Positions 51,407 through 60,767 are shown, counted from the first letter of the stretch. The stretch: 64,000 nucleotides of DNA from Candidatus Gastranaerophilales bacterium (GCA_944325625.1 CALVAP010000004.1:186001-250000); one strand, 5' to 3'. The notes: generated by a model from the letters alone, not told the origin. Translations and numbers: made by a program.

Positions 51407-52915
51407 TTATTTTGCCAGTTCTGTTGTTCTGAATTCTCTGACTACAGTAACTCGAATTTGTCCGGGGTAATCCATTTCGTCCTCGATTCGCTTCGCAATA
51501 TCTCTTGCAAGCTTCGCCGAGGTTACATCATCAAACATTTCAGGCTGAACTATTACCCTTACTTCACGTCCTGCCTGTACTGCAAATGATTGTTTTATTC
51601 CCTCATAGCTCGTTGCTATTTCTTCAAGTTTCTGTAATCTCTTTATGTATATTTCTAATGTATCACGCCTTGAGCCAGGACGTCCTGCTGAAGCTGCATC
51701 CGCCAGTTTTACCAGTACCGCTTCTATTGTATTTGCCGTTATATCATCGTGGTGTGCTTCTATGGCGTGAATAATTTCTTCTTTTTCACCATATCTTCTC
51801 GCCAATTCAACACCCAACTGTATGTGAGTTCCTTCTTGTGATTGGTCAACGGCTTTTCCTATATCATGAAGCAATCCTGCACGCTTCGCTACTGCAACAT
51901 TGGCACCCAATTCTGCTGCCAACATCCCTGCTATGTGCCCTACTTCTAACGAATGTTTTAACACATTCTGCCCGTAACTGGTTCTATAATACAAGCGTCC
52001 TAACGTTTTTATAAGCTCTTTATTTAAGCCCATAACTCCCATATCCAACGCAGCATTTTCACCTTCTTGCTTTATTTTTTGCTCTATCTCTTCTCTTGCT
52101 TTATTCACCATATCTTCTATTCTTACTGGGTGAATACGTCCGTCTACTATCAACTTTTCCAAAGCAAGTTTTGCTATTTCCCTTCTTACCGGGTCAAATC
52201 CCGATAAAACAACCGCTTCTGGCGTATCATCTATGATAAAATCCACTCCTGTTAACGTTTCAAGGGTTCTAATATTTCTTCCTTCTCGTCCTATTATGCG
52301 CCCTTTCATATCATCTGAGGGGAGGTTCACCACAGATACCGTAGATTCAACTACCGTATCTATCATGCACCTTTGCATTGTTGTAGTCAGAATTTCTTTC
52401 GCTTTCTCATCGGATACTTCTTTTATTTTTTGCTCATTCTCGCGAATAATCTGATTAAATTCTTGAGCCAGGTCCTGCTTGAGCTGTTCCATTAGCATAT
52501 TTTTTGCTTCTTCTCTGGACATGCCTGATATCCGCTCCAGCTCGCCAACTTGTTTCGCTATCACTTCTGCCAGATAATCTTCTTTTTCCAGAAGTTCATC
52601 CAACTTTTTGTTCATTTGTTCTTCTTTATCTGTTGCTGCTTGGATTTTATCTTCCAGCATATCTTCTTTTTTAGCTAATTTTGATTCTTGACGTGTCAAA
52701 TCGTTTCTTCTTTCTCTAACTTCGTCATTGAATTTCTCAATTTCGCTATTTAGAGCTTCTCTTGCTGCTATTTTAGCTTCTTTTCTGATTAGCTCCTCTC
52801 TGTTTTTAAGTTCTTTTTCAACATTTTTGTTCGTTTCTGATAATTTCTTTGCCTTGTTCCAAAGAACAAAACTCAAACCTGCAAATGCAATCGCAGCTAT
52901 AATAAAAATTACCAA
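51407..52915 (-). CDS. rny: Ribonuclease Y
   Basis: The layout is that of RNase Y: N-terminal membrane helix, a charged coiled coil (about 20-180), a KH domain ([18 protein letters not shown]), an HD domain ([11 protein letters not shown] with EAHHDDI) and a C-terminal YmdA-type domain ([15 protein letters not shown]). It is a membrane-anchored endonuclease that starts mRNA decay. The start is uncertain: TTG at 52915 has no Shine-Dalgarno and leaves a short helix. The frame stays open back to 52949, and an ATC at 52934-52936 has AAGAGG 8 nt upstream, giving a longer anchor ([11 protein letters not shown]). A non-AUG start would be unusual. Confidence 0.95.
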   Translation of the reverse strand: MVIFIIAAIAFAGLSFVLWNKAKKLSETNKNVEKELKNREELIRKEAKIAAREALNSEIEKFNDEVRERRNDLTRQESKLAKKEDMLEDKIQAATDKEEQMNKKLDELLEKEDYLAEVIAKQVGELERISGMSREEAKNMLMEQLKQDLAQEFNQIIRENEQKIKEVSDEKAKEILTTTMQRCMIDTVVESTVSVVNLPSDDMKGRIIGREGRNIRTLETLTGVDFIIDDTPEAVVLSGFDPVRREIAKLALEKLIVDGRIHPVRIEDMVNKAREEIEQKIKQEGENAALDMGVMGLNKELIKTLGRLYYRTSYGQNVLKHSLEVGHIAGMLAAELGANVAVAKRAGLLHDIGKAVDQSQEGTHIQLGVELARRYGEKEEIIHAIEAHHDDITANTIEAVLVKLADAASAGRPGSRRDTLEIYIKRLQKLEEIATSYEGIKQSFAVQAGREVRVIVQPEMFDDVTSAKLARDIAKRIEDEMDYPGQIRVTVVREFRTTELAK

Positions 52916-53290
52916 TAATAAATTTGTAGTTTCGATTGTCCTGTCCTCTTCTTATGTATATAACATCTTTCCTGCACACTTTTGTGTGAGGAATTTCATT
53001 CATTAAAATTACTTTTTGTTGTAATTAGTTCATATATTATAAAATTTATTTTATATTTCTAACTAAGCTTATAGTAACATTTTTAGACCCGATTTACAAG
53101 TTATATTTAATGACTTTATATTCTTAATTGCTTGTTTTTTCGATATATACACATTATTGCTCTTTTAAGAAACATTAAGTTGATAATATTTTTTGAATTT
53201 ACTCTCTAATTACCCTTTCATTATTTTTTGGGGGAATAAATCATTTTTTATAATTGCTTATCATTGAAAGTATAAATCAGGAGCATAATC
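52916..53290. other. 375-bp gap upstream of rny
   Basis: Beyond the possible extended rny start (to 52936), this gap contains a small hairpin (CACAC TTTT GTGTG, 52975-52988) in the presumed rny 5' leader and about 250 bp of very AT-rich DNA with no frame that has a start and ribosome site. The right end carries AGGAG before the small ORF at 53291. No RNA gene is recognised. Confidence 0.5.
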
Positions 53291-53467
53291 ATGAAAATAA
53301 ATCCTTATTCAACAAATCATGACGTAAAATTTTTGAAATCAAATATCACAAATCAACAAAAAAATAGTTATATACCAATTTCAGAACTATCCGGTGAAGT
53401 TTTTTTTCATAACAAAAACAAAATAAAAACCCCGAAAAACTTTCGGAGTCTTTATTTTTATATTTAA
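53291..53467 (+). CDS. Possible small protein (58 aa), unknown
   Basis: The ATG has AGGAG 8 nt upstream, a better ribosome site than most genes here. The frame of 58 codons begins MKINPYSTNHDVKFLKSNIT. The last third runs through the terminator of the convergent dapL gene (53421-53448), so the original gene may have been longer and lost its end, or the terminator shapes both. No domain, signal peptide or cysteine is visible. Confidence 0.4.
   Translation: MKINPYSTNHDVKFLKSNITNQQKNSYIPISELSGEVFFHNKNKIKTPKNFRSLYFYI
53421..53448 (-). terminator. Terminator of dapL
   Basis: On the minus strand an 8-bp stem (CTCCGAAA with TTTCGGGG, one G-T pair) with a 3-nt loop is followed by TTTTTATTT, 24 bases after the dapL stop. 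Confidence 0.8.
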
Positions 53468-53471
53468 AAAT

Positions 53472-54650
53472 TTAAAATAATTTGGAAAATCTTTCCATTG
53501 CTTCCTTCGTCTTAGCCTTATCCCCAAATGATGTAAGTCGGAAAAAGTTTTTACCATTTTTCCCAAACCCTGCTCCGGGGGTTCCAACTACTTGAATTTC
53601 ATTCAACAACTTGTCAAAAAATTCCCAAGAATCCATCCCATTTGGACACTTCAACCATATGTACGGAGAATGTTTCCCACCTGTATACCAAATACCTTTT
53701 GCGTCCATTGTATCTGCTATGACCTTTGCATTTTCACGATAGTAATCTATAGCTTGTTTAATTTCTTCTTGTGCTTCTTCACTAAACACAGCTTGAGCAC
53801 CTCTTTGAACTATATATGGAACACCATTAAATTTTGTTGTCTGACGACGCAACCACATTTTTCTCAAGTGTATTCCATCTACCACCAAATCATCAGGAAC
53901 AATAGTATAACCGCATCTTGTACCAGTAAAGCCTGCCGTTTTTGATAATGAACAGAATTCTATGGCACACTTTTTGGCACCTTCTATCTCATAGATACTT
54001 CTTGGAAGATTTTTATCCGTTATAAAACATTCATATGCAGCATCATAAAGTATTACCGCCTCATTCTCAAGCGCATAATCAACCCATTCTTTTAGCTGCT
54101 CTTTATTATAAACCGCTCCGGTCGGATTATTTGGGGAACATATGTATATGATATCAACCTTCTGCGATTTATCCGGCATTGGCAAAAATCCGTTTGATTC
54201 GTTTGCTTCTGCATATATTATTTTTCTTCCTGCCATGGTATTTGTATCTACATATACAGGATAAACCGGATCAGGAACAAGAACCGTATTATCTTTATCA
54301 AATAAATCCAAAATGTTTCCTACATCGCTTTTGGCCCCGTCACTTATAAATATTTCTTCAATCTCAACCTTTGTATTACGTGATTGATAATATTTTTGAA
54401 CTGCTTCTCTTAAAAAATCATAACCTTGTTCTGGTCCATATCCCCTGAAGGTTTCTTTTTGACCCATTTCAGCTACCGCATCTTGCATTGCTTTTACAAC
54501 GGTTTTTGAAAGTGGCAGAGTAACATCTCCAATTCCCAACCTTATTATATTTTTATCAGGATTAGCTTTTGAATATTCACTCACTTTTTTTGCAATTGTC
54601 GAGAACAAATAACTATCTTCCAATTTTTGATAATTCTTATTAATTTTCAT
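53472..54650 (-). CDS. dapL: LL-diaminopimelate aminotransferase
   Basis: This 392-residue fold-type I PLP enzyme has RLGIGDVTLPLS, FRGYGPEQGYDFLREAV, ISDGAKSDVGNI, CSPNNPTGAVYNK and the PLP-Lys motif CSLSKTAGFTGTRCGY. These are characteristic of the DapL of cyanobacteria, plants and chlamydiae. It converts tetrahydrodipicolinate to LL-DAP in one step, for lysine and the cell wall. The start at 54650 has GAGGTG 6 nt upstream; a GTG three codons earlier is in frame. This supports a cyanobacteria-related host. Confidence 0.95.
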   Translation of the reverse strand: MKINKNYQKLEDSYLFSTIAKKVSEYSKANPDKNIIRLGIGDVTLPLSKTVVKAMQDAVAEMGQKETFRGYGPEQGYDFLREAVQKYYQSRNTKVEIEEIFISDGAKSDVGNILDLFDKDNTVLVPDPVYPVYVDTNTMAGRKIIYAEANESNGFLPMPDKSQKVDIIYICSPNNPTGAVYNKEQLKEWVDYALENEAVILYDAAYECFITDKNLPRSIYEIEGAKKCAIEFCSLSKTAGFTGTRCGYTIVPDDLVVDGIHLRKMWLRRQTTKFNGVPYIVQRGAQAVFSEEAQEEIKQAIDYYRENAKVIADTMDAKGIWYTGGKHSPYIWLKCPNGMDSWEFFDKLLNEIQVVGTPGAGFGKNGKNFFRLTSFGDKAKTKEAMERFSKLF

Positions 54651-54738
54651 TAAAAACACCTCACTATCTATCTATTAGAATTATTATATTTTAAAAAACG
54701 CTAATTACAAGCCATTGCTTTTTTCTCCTCAATGAATG

Positions 54739-56025
54739 TTATAAAAGCTCTTCCACATTTATTTCAGTCAAAAGCTCTATCCATTCGGTGTAATAACAAC
54801 TCAAAGCATCGATATAATTCATCATTATCCCCATATGAGCCTGCTCCATTAAAATGAGATTACTGAGATCAGTTTTGCCTTTTGCATAGTTCTCTTCCGT
54901 TGACTTCAAGGTCTTTGCTGAAGTTTCCAGAAGTTCTTCTCTGTAGTAATTAAGATTTTTTCGCGCAAGCTCAAACTGCCCGTATGCTTTTTTAAGTTCC
55001 TGTACTACAGAATTTTTTATTGATATCTTGTTAAGCTCTTTTTTTTCGAGCTCTAATCTGGCATTTTGAATTTCGGGGGTATATTTGTATAAAAGCGGCA
55101 AATCCATCTCTCCACCAACATAAGCACCACTTACCGCACCATGCCCGTCAACCTCCTCATTGTTCTGGTAGGCGGTTAAATATGCATACCCGCCTCTTAG
55201 GTTTATGTCGGGTATCCTTTGACTCATAACCACTTTTAAATTATCTTTGGCGACATCTATTTCATTCTGGGAGATTATAATATCAAACCTGTTCTTAAAG
55301 GCTAACTGTTTTATCTTTTCAAAATCAATTAACGGCAAATCCGGAGAAGGCGTCATCAGCTTTAAAAATTCCCCGTCTTGCGGCAATTCTTCATCTGCTA
55401 TATCATATGCGCTGTTTTCTTCAACATTTAAAACTTTATTAAAATAAAATGTCTGCACATCAACTTGATTTAACGCCTGATTATATAGCATCTCCAACTG
55501 CTTATACATTATCTTAGCCTGCATTAATTCAACTTGCTCTGCTTTCCCTTCTTCGCAACGTTTTTGAGTTAGTTCTACCATTCCCTGCATAACTTTTTGC
55601 TGGTCTTCAACTATTTTCAACACAGATTTTGCCGCTGCCAACCTAACATATGCATCTCTCACACTCATTTTAAGATTAAAAGCCTCCAAATCTGTGTTAG
55701 AAAGTGCCAACCTTTGCTCCGACAACGCTTTTGCTTTCCTCGGTCCCCTTTTCATCACCTCAACCGGCACAGATAATCCCACCTGATGGGGGTTTCCCTG
55801 TGAAATTCGCCCCAACAAAAACATAGTCTCTATCTTGGGATTTTGAAGTCTGTTTGCTATTTTTATGTTGTTACTCGCAATCTCTATGTCTTTTCTGCTT
55901 TGTGCCAAATCATGATTTTTTTCAAGAGCCAGATTAATTGCCTCGCCCAAACTCAACTTCTGCGCCGCACTTGCAGGTTGAATACCCAAACATATTATTA
56001 CTAATAATATCCACAATACTCTCAT
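54739..56025 (-). CDS. TolC-like outer-membrane efflux protein
   Basis: After a signal peptide (MRVLWILLVIICLGIQPASA) come two OEP repeats with long coiled-coil helices (KLSLGEAINLALEKNHDLAQ at the start of the first; DFEKIKQLAFKNRFDIIIS at the second). The family phrase KRCEEGKAEQVELMQAKI is present. About 428 residues. It should form a trimeric outer-membrane duct for a tripartite pump or type I exporter; no partner gene is adjacent, though the RTX protein at 8.7 kb could be cargo (speculation). TATAAT ends 6 nt before this ATG, which also fits the signal peptide; the upstream extension of 37 codons is unlikely. Confidence 0.88.
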   Translation of the reverse strand: MRVLWILLVIICLGIQPASAAQKLSLGEAINLALEKNHDLAQSRKDIEIASNNIKIANRLQNPKIETMFLLGRISQGNPHQVGLSVPVEVMKRGPRKAKALSEQRLALSNTDLEAFNLKMSVRDAYVRLAAAKSVLKIVEDQQKVMQGMVELTQKRCEEGKAEQVELMQAKIMYKQLEMLYNQALNQVDVQTFYFNKVLNVEENSAYDIADEELPQDGEFLKLMTPSPDLPLIDFEKIKQLAFKNRFDIIISQNEIDVAKDNLKVVMSQRIPDINLRGGYAYLTAYQNNEEVDGHGAVSGAYVGGEMDLPLLYKYTPEIQNARLELEKKELNKISIKNSVVQELKKAYGQFELARKNLNYYREELLETSAKTLKSTEENYAKGKTDLSNLILMEQAHMGIMMNYIDALSCYYTEWIELLTEINVEELL

Positions 56026-56031
56026 AGCGCT

Positions 56032-56037
56032 ATTATA
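56032..56037 (-). promoter_or_regulatory. -10 box 6 nt before the TolC-like start
   Basis: A perfect TATAAT on the minus strand, then AGCGCT and the ATG at 56025. The -35 region is weak. Leaderless type. Confidence 0.5.
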
Positions 56038-56096
56038 AACCAACCCATTTTTATATGATATTCTTTCCACTTCTTTTGTAACAATATTACCGTAAT

Positions 56097-56126
56097 AAAA
56101 AAGCCTCCTATTAGGGAGGCTTTTTT
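56097..56126 (-). terminator. Terminator of pfp (bidirectional form)
   Basis: AAAAAAGCCTCC pairs across a 5-6-nt loop with GGAGGCTTTTTT, with T-runs on both strands. On the minus strand it follows the pfp stop by 18 bases. Confidence 0.9.
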
Positions 56127-56143
56127 GTTTCAACATATTGGAA

Positions 56144-57823
56144 CTACGCTTTTACCAGTTTGCCTTCTGTTTCCAGTTTCAATGTTTGAGTCGTTATATC
56201 ACAAACACTTGAGGGACCAAAATACTGTATAGCACCAGGGAAAACATAGTCATCATTGAGTGCCCAATTTTCACGATTATCCTCTAACTTTTTGAATACC
56301 GGACCGTTCAAATCAACCAATGCTTTTTGAATAACAGGTTTCATCTTACCATGGCGTTTTTCCATATTCATCATCATTGTCAAAGGAATTCCCCCTGCTA
56401 TCCATTCAGAAGCGGGAGCAGTCAAGTTTCTTACAGATGACAAGTATCCAGTTAAACCGAATTGCATTAATGCATATGCGTTATAACCCAATGAATAACA
56501 ATAGTCAGCATCAAAGTTAGATGGGAATGCACATCTGCCTTCATATCCGAAGAAATGAGCTTGTGAGCCAAATTTTCCGCTAAACTGACCTGCTTTCTTC
56601 ATTTCTTTCAACTTCGTTTCTATCATTGCTATTAAAAGTTTTTCCGTTTCTATCTTTGAAACTTGTACGTTACCATGTGGGTCTCTATCCATTAACAATT
56701 GTGACTTTATCAATGTCGGAAGAGATTTAAATACTTTTGCATTCGATGCGTCCAATGCTTTTTCTATTATTGCAAATTTTTCTTCTTCGTTTTTAACGGC
56801 ATTCAATTTTCCTTCAATCTCGGCCATTATGTCATTAAGGTTTGCAATCATCGCCTTCATCTCAGGTACAAACTCAATCAATCCCTCCGGAATTAATGCT
56901 ATACCAAAGTTTTTGCCTTGTGCTGCACGCTTTGCGATAACACTTGACATGTAATCTACAATAGATTCCAATGACATTTGTTTTGCTTCAACTTCTTCAG
57001 ATATCATTGTTATGTTCGGTTGCGTTTGCAATGCTACTTCCAAGCCGACATGCGTTGCGCTTCTTCCCATAAGCTTTATAAAGTGCCAGTATTTTTTAGC
57101 AGAATTTGCATCTCTTTGAATATTTCCTACCAACTCCGCATAAGTTTTGCAAGCTGTATCAAATCCAAAAGATATTTCTATCTGTTCATTTTTCAAATCA
57201 CCGTCAATAGTTTTCGGACATCCGATAACCTGAATACCCGCTTTTTTCGCCGCAAAATATTCTGCCAGCATGCAAGCATTTGTATTAGAATCATCGCCGC
57301 CAATGATTACGATTCCATTAATACCAAGTTTTTTACAATTTTCCCATGCTTTTAGGAATTGACCTTCTGTTTCCAACTTCGTTCTGCCTGAGCCTATTAT
57401 GTCAAAACCTCCGGTATTTCTATAATCATCTATAAATTCATCCGTAAATTCAATATAATTGCCCTCAATAATGCCTGAAGGTCCACCTAAAAATCCATAT
57501 AGTTTATTATCAGGATTAGCTTGTTTTATAGCATCATATAATCCGGCAATAACATTGTGTCCTCCGGGGGCTTGTCCGCCTGATAATATTACACCAATAT
57601 TTCTCTTTTCTGAAATAACTTCCTCTTCTGATGCTTTAAATGTTACGGTCGGTCCGCCATAACAATTTGGGAATAATGATTTAATATCCGCTTGATCTCT
57701 TACTGATTGCGTTTTTTCTCCCTCGATAAGATCAAGCTTTTTTATTCCTGCTTGTAACGCACTCGGTAATTTGGGCTGATATTTCAGCCTTTCAATTTGT
57801 AATGTTGATAATGTTCTTTTCAT
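56144..57823 (-). CDS. pfp: Diphosphate-fructose-6-phosphate 1-phosphotransferase
   Basis: The 559-residue enzyme is of the long PPi-PFK type. It has GVILSGGQAPGGHNVIAG, GGDDSNTNA (Asp following GGD is the mark of PPi use instead of ATP), the catalytic PKTIDGDLKN, and KLMGRSATHVGLEVAL. It runs glycolysis reversibly with pyrophosphate, saving ATP, as in many anaerobes. GGAG lies 7 nt before the ATG. It stands alone with its own terminator. Confidence 0.95.
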   Translation of the reverse strand: MKRTLSTLQIERLKYQPKLPSALQAGIKKLDLIEGEKTQSVRDQADIKSLFPNCYGGPTVTFKASEEEVISEKRNIGVILSGGQAPGGHNVIAGLYDAIKQANPDNKLYGFLGGPSGIIEGNYIEFTDEFIDDYRNTGGFDIIGSGRTKLETEGQFLKAWENCKKLGINGIVIIGGDDSNTNACMLAEYFAAKKAGIQVIGCPKTIDGDLKNEQIEISFGFDTACKTYAELVGNIQRDANSAKKYWHFIKLMGRSATHVGLEVALQTQPNITMISEEVEAKQMSLESIVDYMSSVIAKRAAQGKNFGIALIPEGLIEFVPEMKAMIANLNDIMAEIEGKLNAVKNEEEKFAIIEKALDASNAKVFKSLPTLIKSQLLMDRDPHGNVQVSKIETEKLLIAMIETKLKEMKKAGQFSGKFGSQAHFFGYEGRCAFPSNFDADYCYSLGYNAYALMQFGLTGYLSSVRNLTAPASEWIAGGIPLTMMMNMEKRHGKMKPVIQKALVDLNGPVFKKLEDNRENWALNDDYVFPGAIQYFGPSSVCDITTQTLKLETEGKLVKA

Positions 57824-57874
57824 AAGTATCTCCGTTCTACTCCTGATATTAGCTTATGTTTTAATTTTAGCACA

Positions 57875-57904
57875 AAAAATCTTCGAATTAATTCGAAGAT
57901 TTTT
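57875..57904 (-). terminator. Terminator of the small basic protein gene
   Basis: A nearly perfect inverted repeat (AAAAATCTTCGAATT with AATTCGAAGATTTTT) ends in a T-run on the minus strand, 11 bases after the stop at 57915. Confidence 0.8.
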
Positions 57905-57914
57905 ATTCTTTAGA

Positions 57915-58172
57915 TTATTCAAAAAGATTAGATATCCTCTTTCTTAATTTGTCAACCCCTTTGTATAAACGAGAATATCCCCCCTGTACTACACCGTTTT
58001 TATCTTGTTGTAAAACAGTTTTAACGTATGTTCCGTCATTTTGGTCAATTCTAATTGTATACTTGTTTGCCCTAATTGATGTCAAAGTATCTTGATGATT
58101 TTTGTTTGCAAAACGTTCAATTCGACTGGCAACTTCATGCACCTGTGACTTCCCTATTGTCCCTATTCGCAT
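57915..58172 (-). CDS. Small basic protein (85 aa), unknown
   Basis: The frame has an AAAGGG-type ribosome site and a strong terminator, so it is likely real and monocistronic. The protein is basic, begins MRIGTIGKSQVHEVASRIE, has a beta-rich middle (NKYTIRIDQNDGTYVKTVL) and a Lys/Arg-rich helix at the end (GVDKLRKRISNLF). No signal peptide or known domain is seen. Confidence 0.65.
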   Translation of the reverse strand: MRIGTIGKSQVHEVASRIERFANKNHQDTLTSIRANKYTIRIDQNDGTYVKTVLQQDKNGVVQGGYSRLYKGVDKLRKRISNLFE

Positions 58173-58241
58173 AACAGCCCTTTACCTTTCTTTAATCTAA
58201 CCCTGTAATAAAAAGCACTCAATCAATTAGCTATATTAATG

Positions 58242-59801
58242 TTAATTGTTTCTATAGTCTTTGATATCTATAACCTTGCCTAACTCTCTTGGCATATATT
58301 CTGCACATGTAGACCAGATAACAGTTTCCATAGGCCCGGAGATGGAAGGATTGATTTTACACTTTAGGCAGTCACCCTTTACCATATTCGTAGAACCGTC
58401 AACTTTTGACGTAAATAATCCGCAAGAATGACATATCTTTATCCTAAAGCCTATTTGGTCAAGCTTTTCTACTATCTCACTCACTGCATCATACATTCTT
58501 ATCTGGTTATTAGAAGAATACTTTTTCTTTTTATATCTCAAAACAGCTCTAGCCAGCCCGTCTTCGGATATCAAGTCCAAATAACAATGCAGGTTGTTCT
58601 TTCCGTCAGTTACAATTGCATCCACTGTAGAAATATCTCTGGTTATAAAACTCTTTTTGGGTACAAACATAGTAGCAAAATGCTTATAGAACTTACTCTT
58701 TTCAAAGTTCTTGCAAGAACGATAAAACGGAAACATCAACAAATACTTAACATCCGCTTTGTTGAATTTGGCAATAAACAAAGAAGCTACAAAACTTACC
58801 GTTAATATCAACGCAAATGTAATTATCACTGAAAAATCAAAGAAGAAATAGTAATTATAAGAAAAAGCTATTAATCCCAAATACGATAATATTAAAACCC
58901 AAATGTTAGGCTTTATACTATTTAGGACAAATTCCGCAAACTGAAATCTGGACTTAAAGAATAGTCTAAAACAATGACGAACCATATCAAACCTGTACAA
59001 AGGTCTGGCTTTACGGCTTTTTACATCATTTACATCCAGTTTCGTAACAAGGTTTGGACTATAAATACAATTAAACCCGCTTTTTATAAGCAAAGTAGTA
59101 TACTTCAGCTCCGATTCAACATTTTTAAAGTCCACACATCTAATCTTTTCAATTACTTCCTGTTTTATCACACAAGCATCAGAATCAATAATGGAACTCA
59201 AGCCCATTACACTTCTTGCTAGCAGGGTAATACGGTTTGTATAATGACTGTAGGCCATCTTAATTTTAGATGTTAATGTTTCCTTTGAATCAACAAGCTC
59301 TGTCTGAGCAACTATAACATCATGCTTGAACAATGCCTTGTTAACATTGGTCAAATAATCGTACGAAATTTTTCTTTTGGCATCAAGAAACGCAAACGCA
59401 TTCACATTCTGCAAAGAAACTAATCTCTCTAAAAGCCAGGAAACAGCCTCATCCTTTCCAACAGGCTGTCCGTCTCCCAAACGCCATATCTTCGCCCCAC
59501 CAATAAACTCCAACTTATTTGATGTTTCGTCGGAACAATTATCCAGTATTATATGTGTTTGATAATTGGTTTTGGGATAATCTTGTTTATTCATCATCTC
59601 CAACAAAGAAACAACATCACCCTCATTATTTCCTGAATATATCACCATAATTATGTTGTTTTCATATGGCGGTTCGTAATGCTTAAGACGTTCTATTCGT
59701 CTTGATTTTGATGCAAAATATACACTTATGGCGTAGTAAATCGTGTAAATTCCAACATAAATACTAATTAAAATTAATAAAATTATACAAATATCAGTCA
59801 T
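58242..59801 (-). CDS. Membrane-bound family 2 glycosyltransferase with C-terminal Cys-pair domain
   Basis: Residues 1-30 form a membrane helix. The GT2-like catalytic part follows (MVIYSGNNEGDVVSLLEMM, ILDNCSDETS, FLDAKRKISYDYL, IDSDACVIKQEV), then at least two or three membrane helices (about 300-350). The C-terminal 150 residues are unusual for GT2 and end in two Cys pairs (CHSCG and CLKC) that could bind zinc. The usual DxD and QxxRW motifs are not clear, so activity may be altered. AAGGA before ATG 59801 fixes the start. Likely role: an envelope or extracellular polysaccharide. Confidence 0.8.
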   Translation of the reverse strand: MTDICIILLILISIYVGIYTIYYAISVYFASKSRRIERLKHYEPPYENNIIMVIYSGNNEGDVVSLLEMMNKQDYPKTNYQTHIILDNCSDETSNKLEFIGGAKIWRLGDGQPVGKDEAVSWLLERLVSLQNVNAFAFLDAKRKISYDYLTNVNKALFKHDVIVAQTELVDSKETLTSKIKMAYSHYTNRITLLARSVMGLSSIIDSDACVIKQEVIEKIRCVDFKNVESELKYTTLLIKSGFNCIYSPNLVTKLDVNDVKSRKARPLYRFDMVRHCFRLFFKSRFQFAEFVLNSIKPNIWVLILSYLGLIAFSYNYYFFFDFSVIITFALILTVSFVASLFIAKFNKADVKYLLMFPFYRSCKNFEKSKFYKHFATMFVPKKSFITRDISTVDAIVTDGKNNLHCYLDLISEDGLARAVLRYKKKKYSSNNQIRMYDAVSEIVEKLDQIGFRIKICHSCGLFTSKVDGSTNMVKGDCLKCKINPSISGPMETVIWSTCAEYMPRELGKVIDIKDYRNN

Positions 59802-59906
59802 AACTCTTTTCCTTACTAACATTATATTCTAAAAAAATTAAATTACCAGCAAAAAAATTTTTATACTTCAAGCATATGAAAAACAGGACCAAACCTTACT
59901 AAATCT

Positions 59907-59935
59907 TTGACTTTTTGTCCTTCAAGCCCTAAAAT
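59907..59935 (+). promoter_or_regulatory. Promoter of the mla operon, leaderless type
   Basis: TTGACT (59907-59912), 17 bp, TAAAAT (59930-59935), then 6 nt and the ATG at 59942. This is the clearest example of the recurring leaderless arrangement. Confidence 0.65.
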
Positions 59936-59941
59936 AATCTC

Positions 59942-60751
59942 ATGAGCTCAATAAAAAATTATTTCAAATTAACAGCGACATACCACATTCTAAAACTACT
60001 TGCAAGATTGGCAGAAGATTTTTTCGAAACACTCGGAGAAATGGCAAAATATTTTGTAAAATCTGTATTTTATGCTTTAAAAATGGATTTTTCGCGAAAA
60101 GAGTTGATTAATCAGTGTTCTCGTTTTGCAGTTGACAGCCTTCCTATTACTCTTTCAATCGTAGGGATGACGTCTGTTATTATCTCTATGCAAACAGCAG
60201 GTGAAATGGTAAAACAGGGTGCGGGCTCTTATGTGGGTATGCTTAGTGCACTTATAATGATTAGAGAACTTAGCGCCATAATGTCAGGATTTGCAATCAT
60301 TTCAATGATAGGCTCATCTTTTGCCTCAGAACTTGCTACTATGCGGGTCACTGAACAGATTGACGCTATTAAAGTTCTTAAAGTCAGCCCTATAAAATAC
60401 CTGTTTACACCCAAAGTTATAGCCGGGTTTGTAATGATGCCGATTGTTGTCATTTTTGCCTCATTTATAGGCATTATATGCTCAGGGCTTGCCGCAAAGA
60501 TTGTTGCTGATATCAGTTGGCTCAATTATATAAGTTCACTATGGCATGGACTTGTTCTAAGAGATATAAATATATGTATTCTTAAATCTGCAGTCTTTGG
60601 CGCAACTATTGCACTTATCAGCTGTTCTTGCGGATATAAAGCATTTGGTGGCGCAAAAGGCGTAGGACTCGCTACAACAAAAGCTGTTGTTTGGTCTTTC
60701 ATCGCCATTGTGGTTTGGGATTATATTTTTGCATTAGTATTTTATTTTTGA
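59942..60751 (+). CDS. mlaE: MlaE-type phospholipid ABC transporter permease
   Basis: The 269-residue protein has the MlaE domain: about five helices with VDSLPITLSIVGMTSVIISMQ, IRELSAIMSGFAIISMIGSSFASELATMRVTEQIDA (the EQIDAI motif contacting the ATPase), and a C-terminal SCSCGYKAFGGAKGVGLATT. It moves phospholipids between the membranes with MlaF and MlaD encoded next. It is the first gene of an operon that ends with lpxK. Confidence 0.94.
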   Translation: MSSIKNYFKLTATYHILKLLARLAEDFFETLGEMAKYFVKSVFYALKMDFSRKELINQCSRFAVDSLPITLSIVGMTSVIISMQTAGEMVKQGAGSYVGMLSALIMIRELSAIMSGFAIISMIGSSFASELATMRVTEQIDAIKVLKVSPIKYLFTPKVIAGFVMMPIVVIFASFIGIICSGLAAKIVADISWLNYISSLWHGLVLRDINICILKSAVFGATIALISCSCGYKAFGGAKGVGLATTKAVVWSFIAIVVWDYIFALVFYF

Positions 60752-60767
60752 TAAAAAGAAGGACATA

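Noticed and set aside
52975-52988. Hairpin upstream of rny as a terminator
   Set aside because: The stem is only 5 bp and no T-run follows on either strand.
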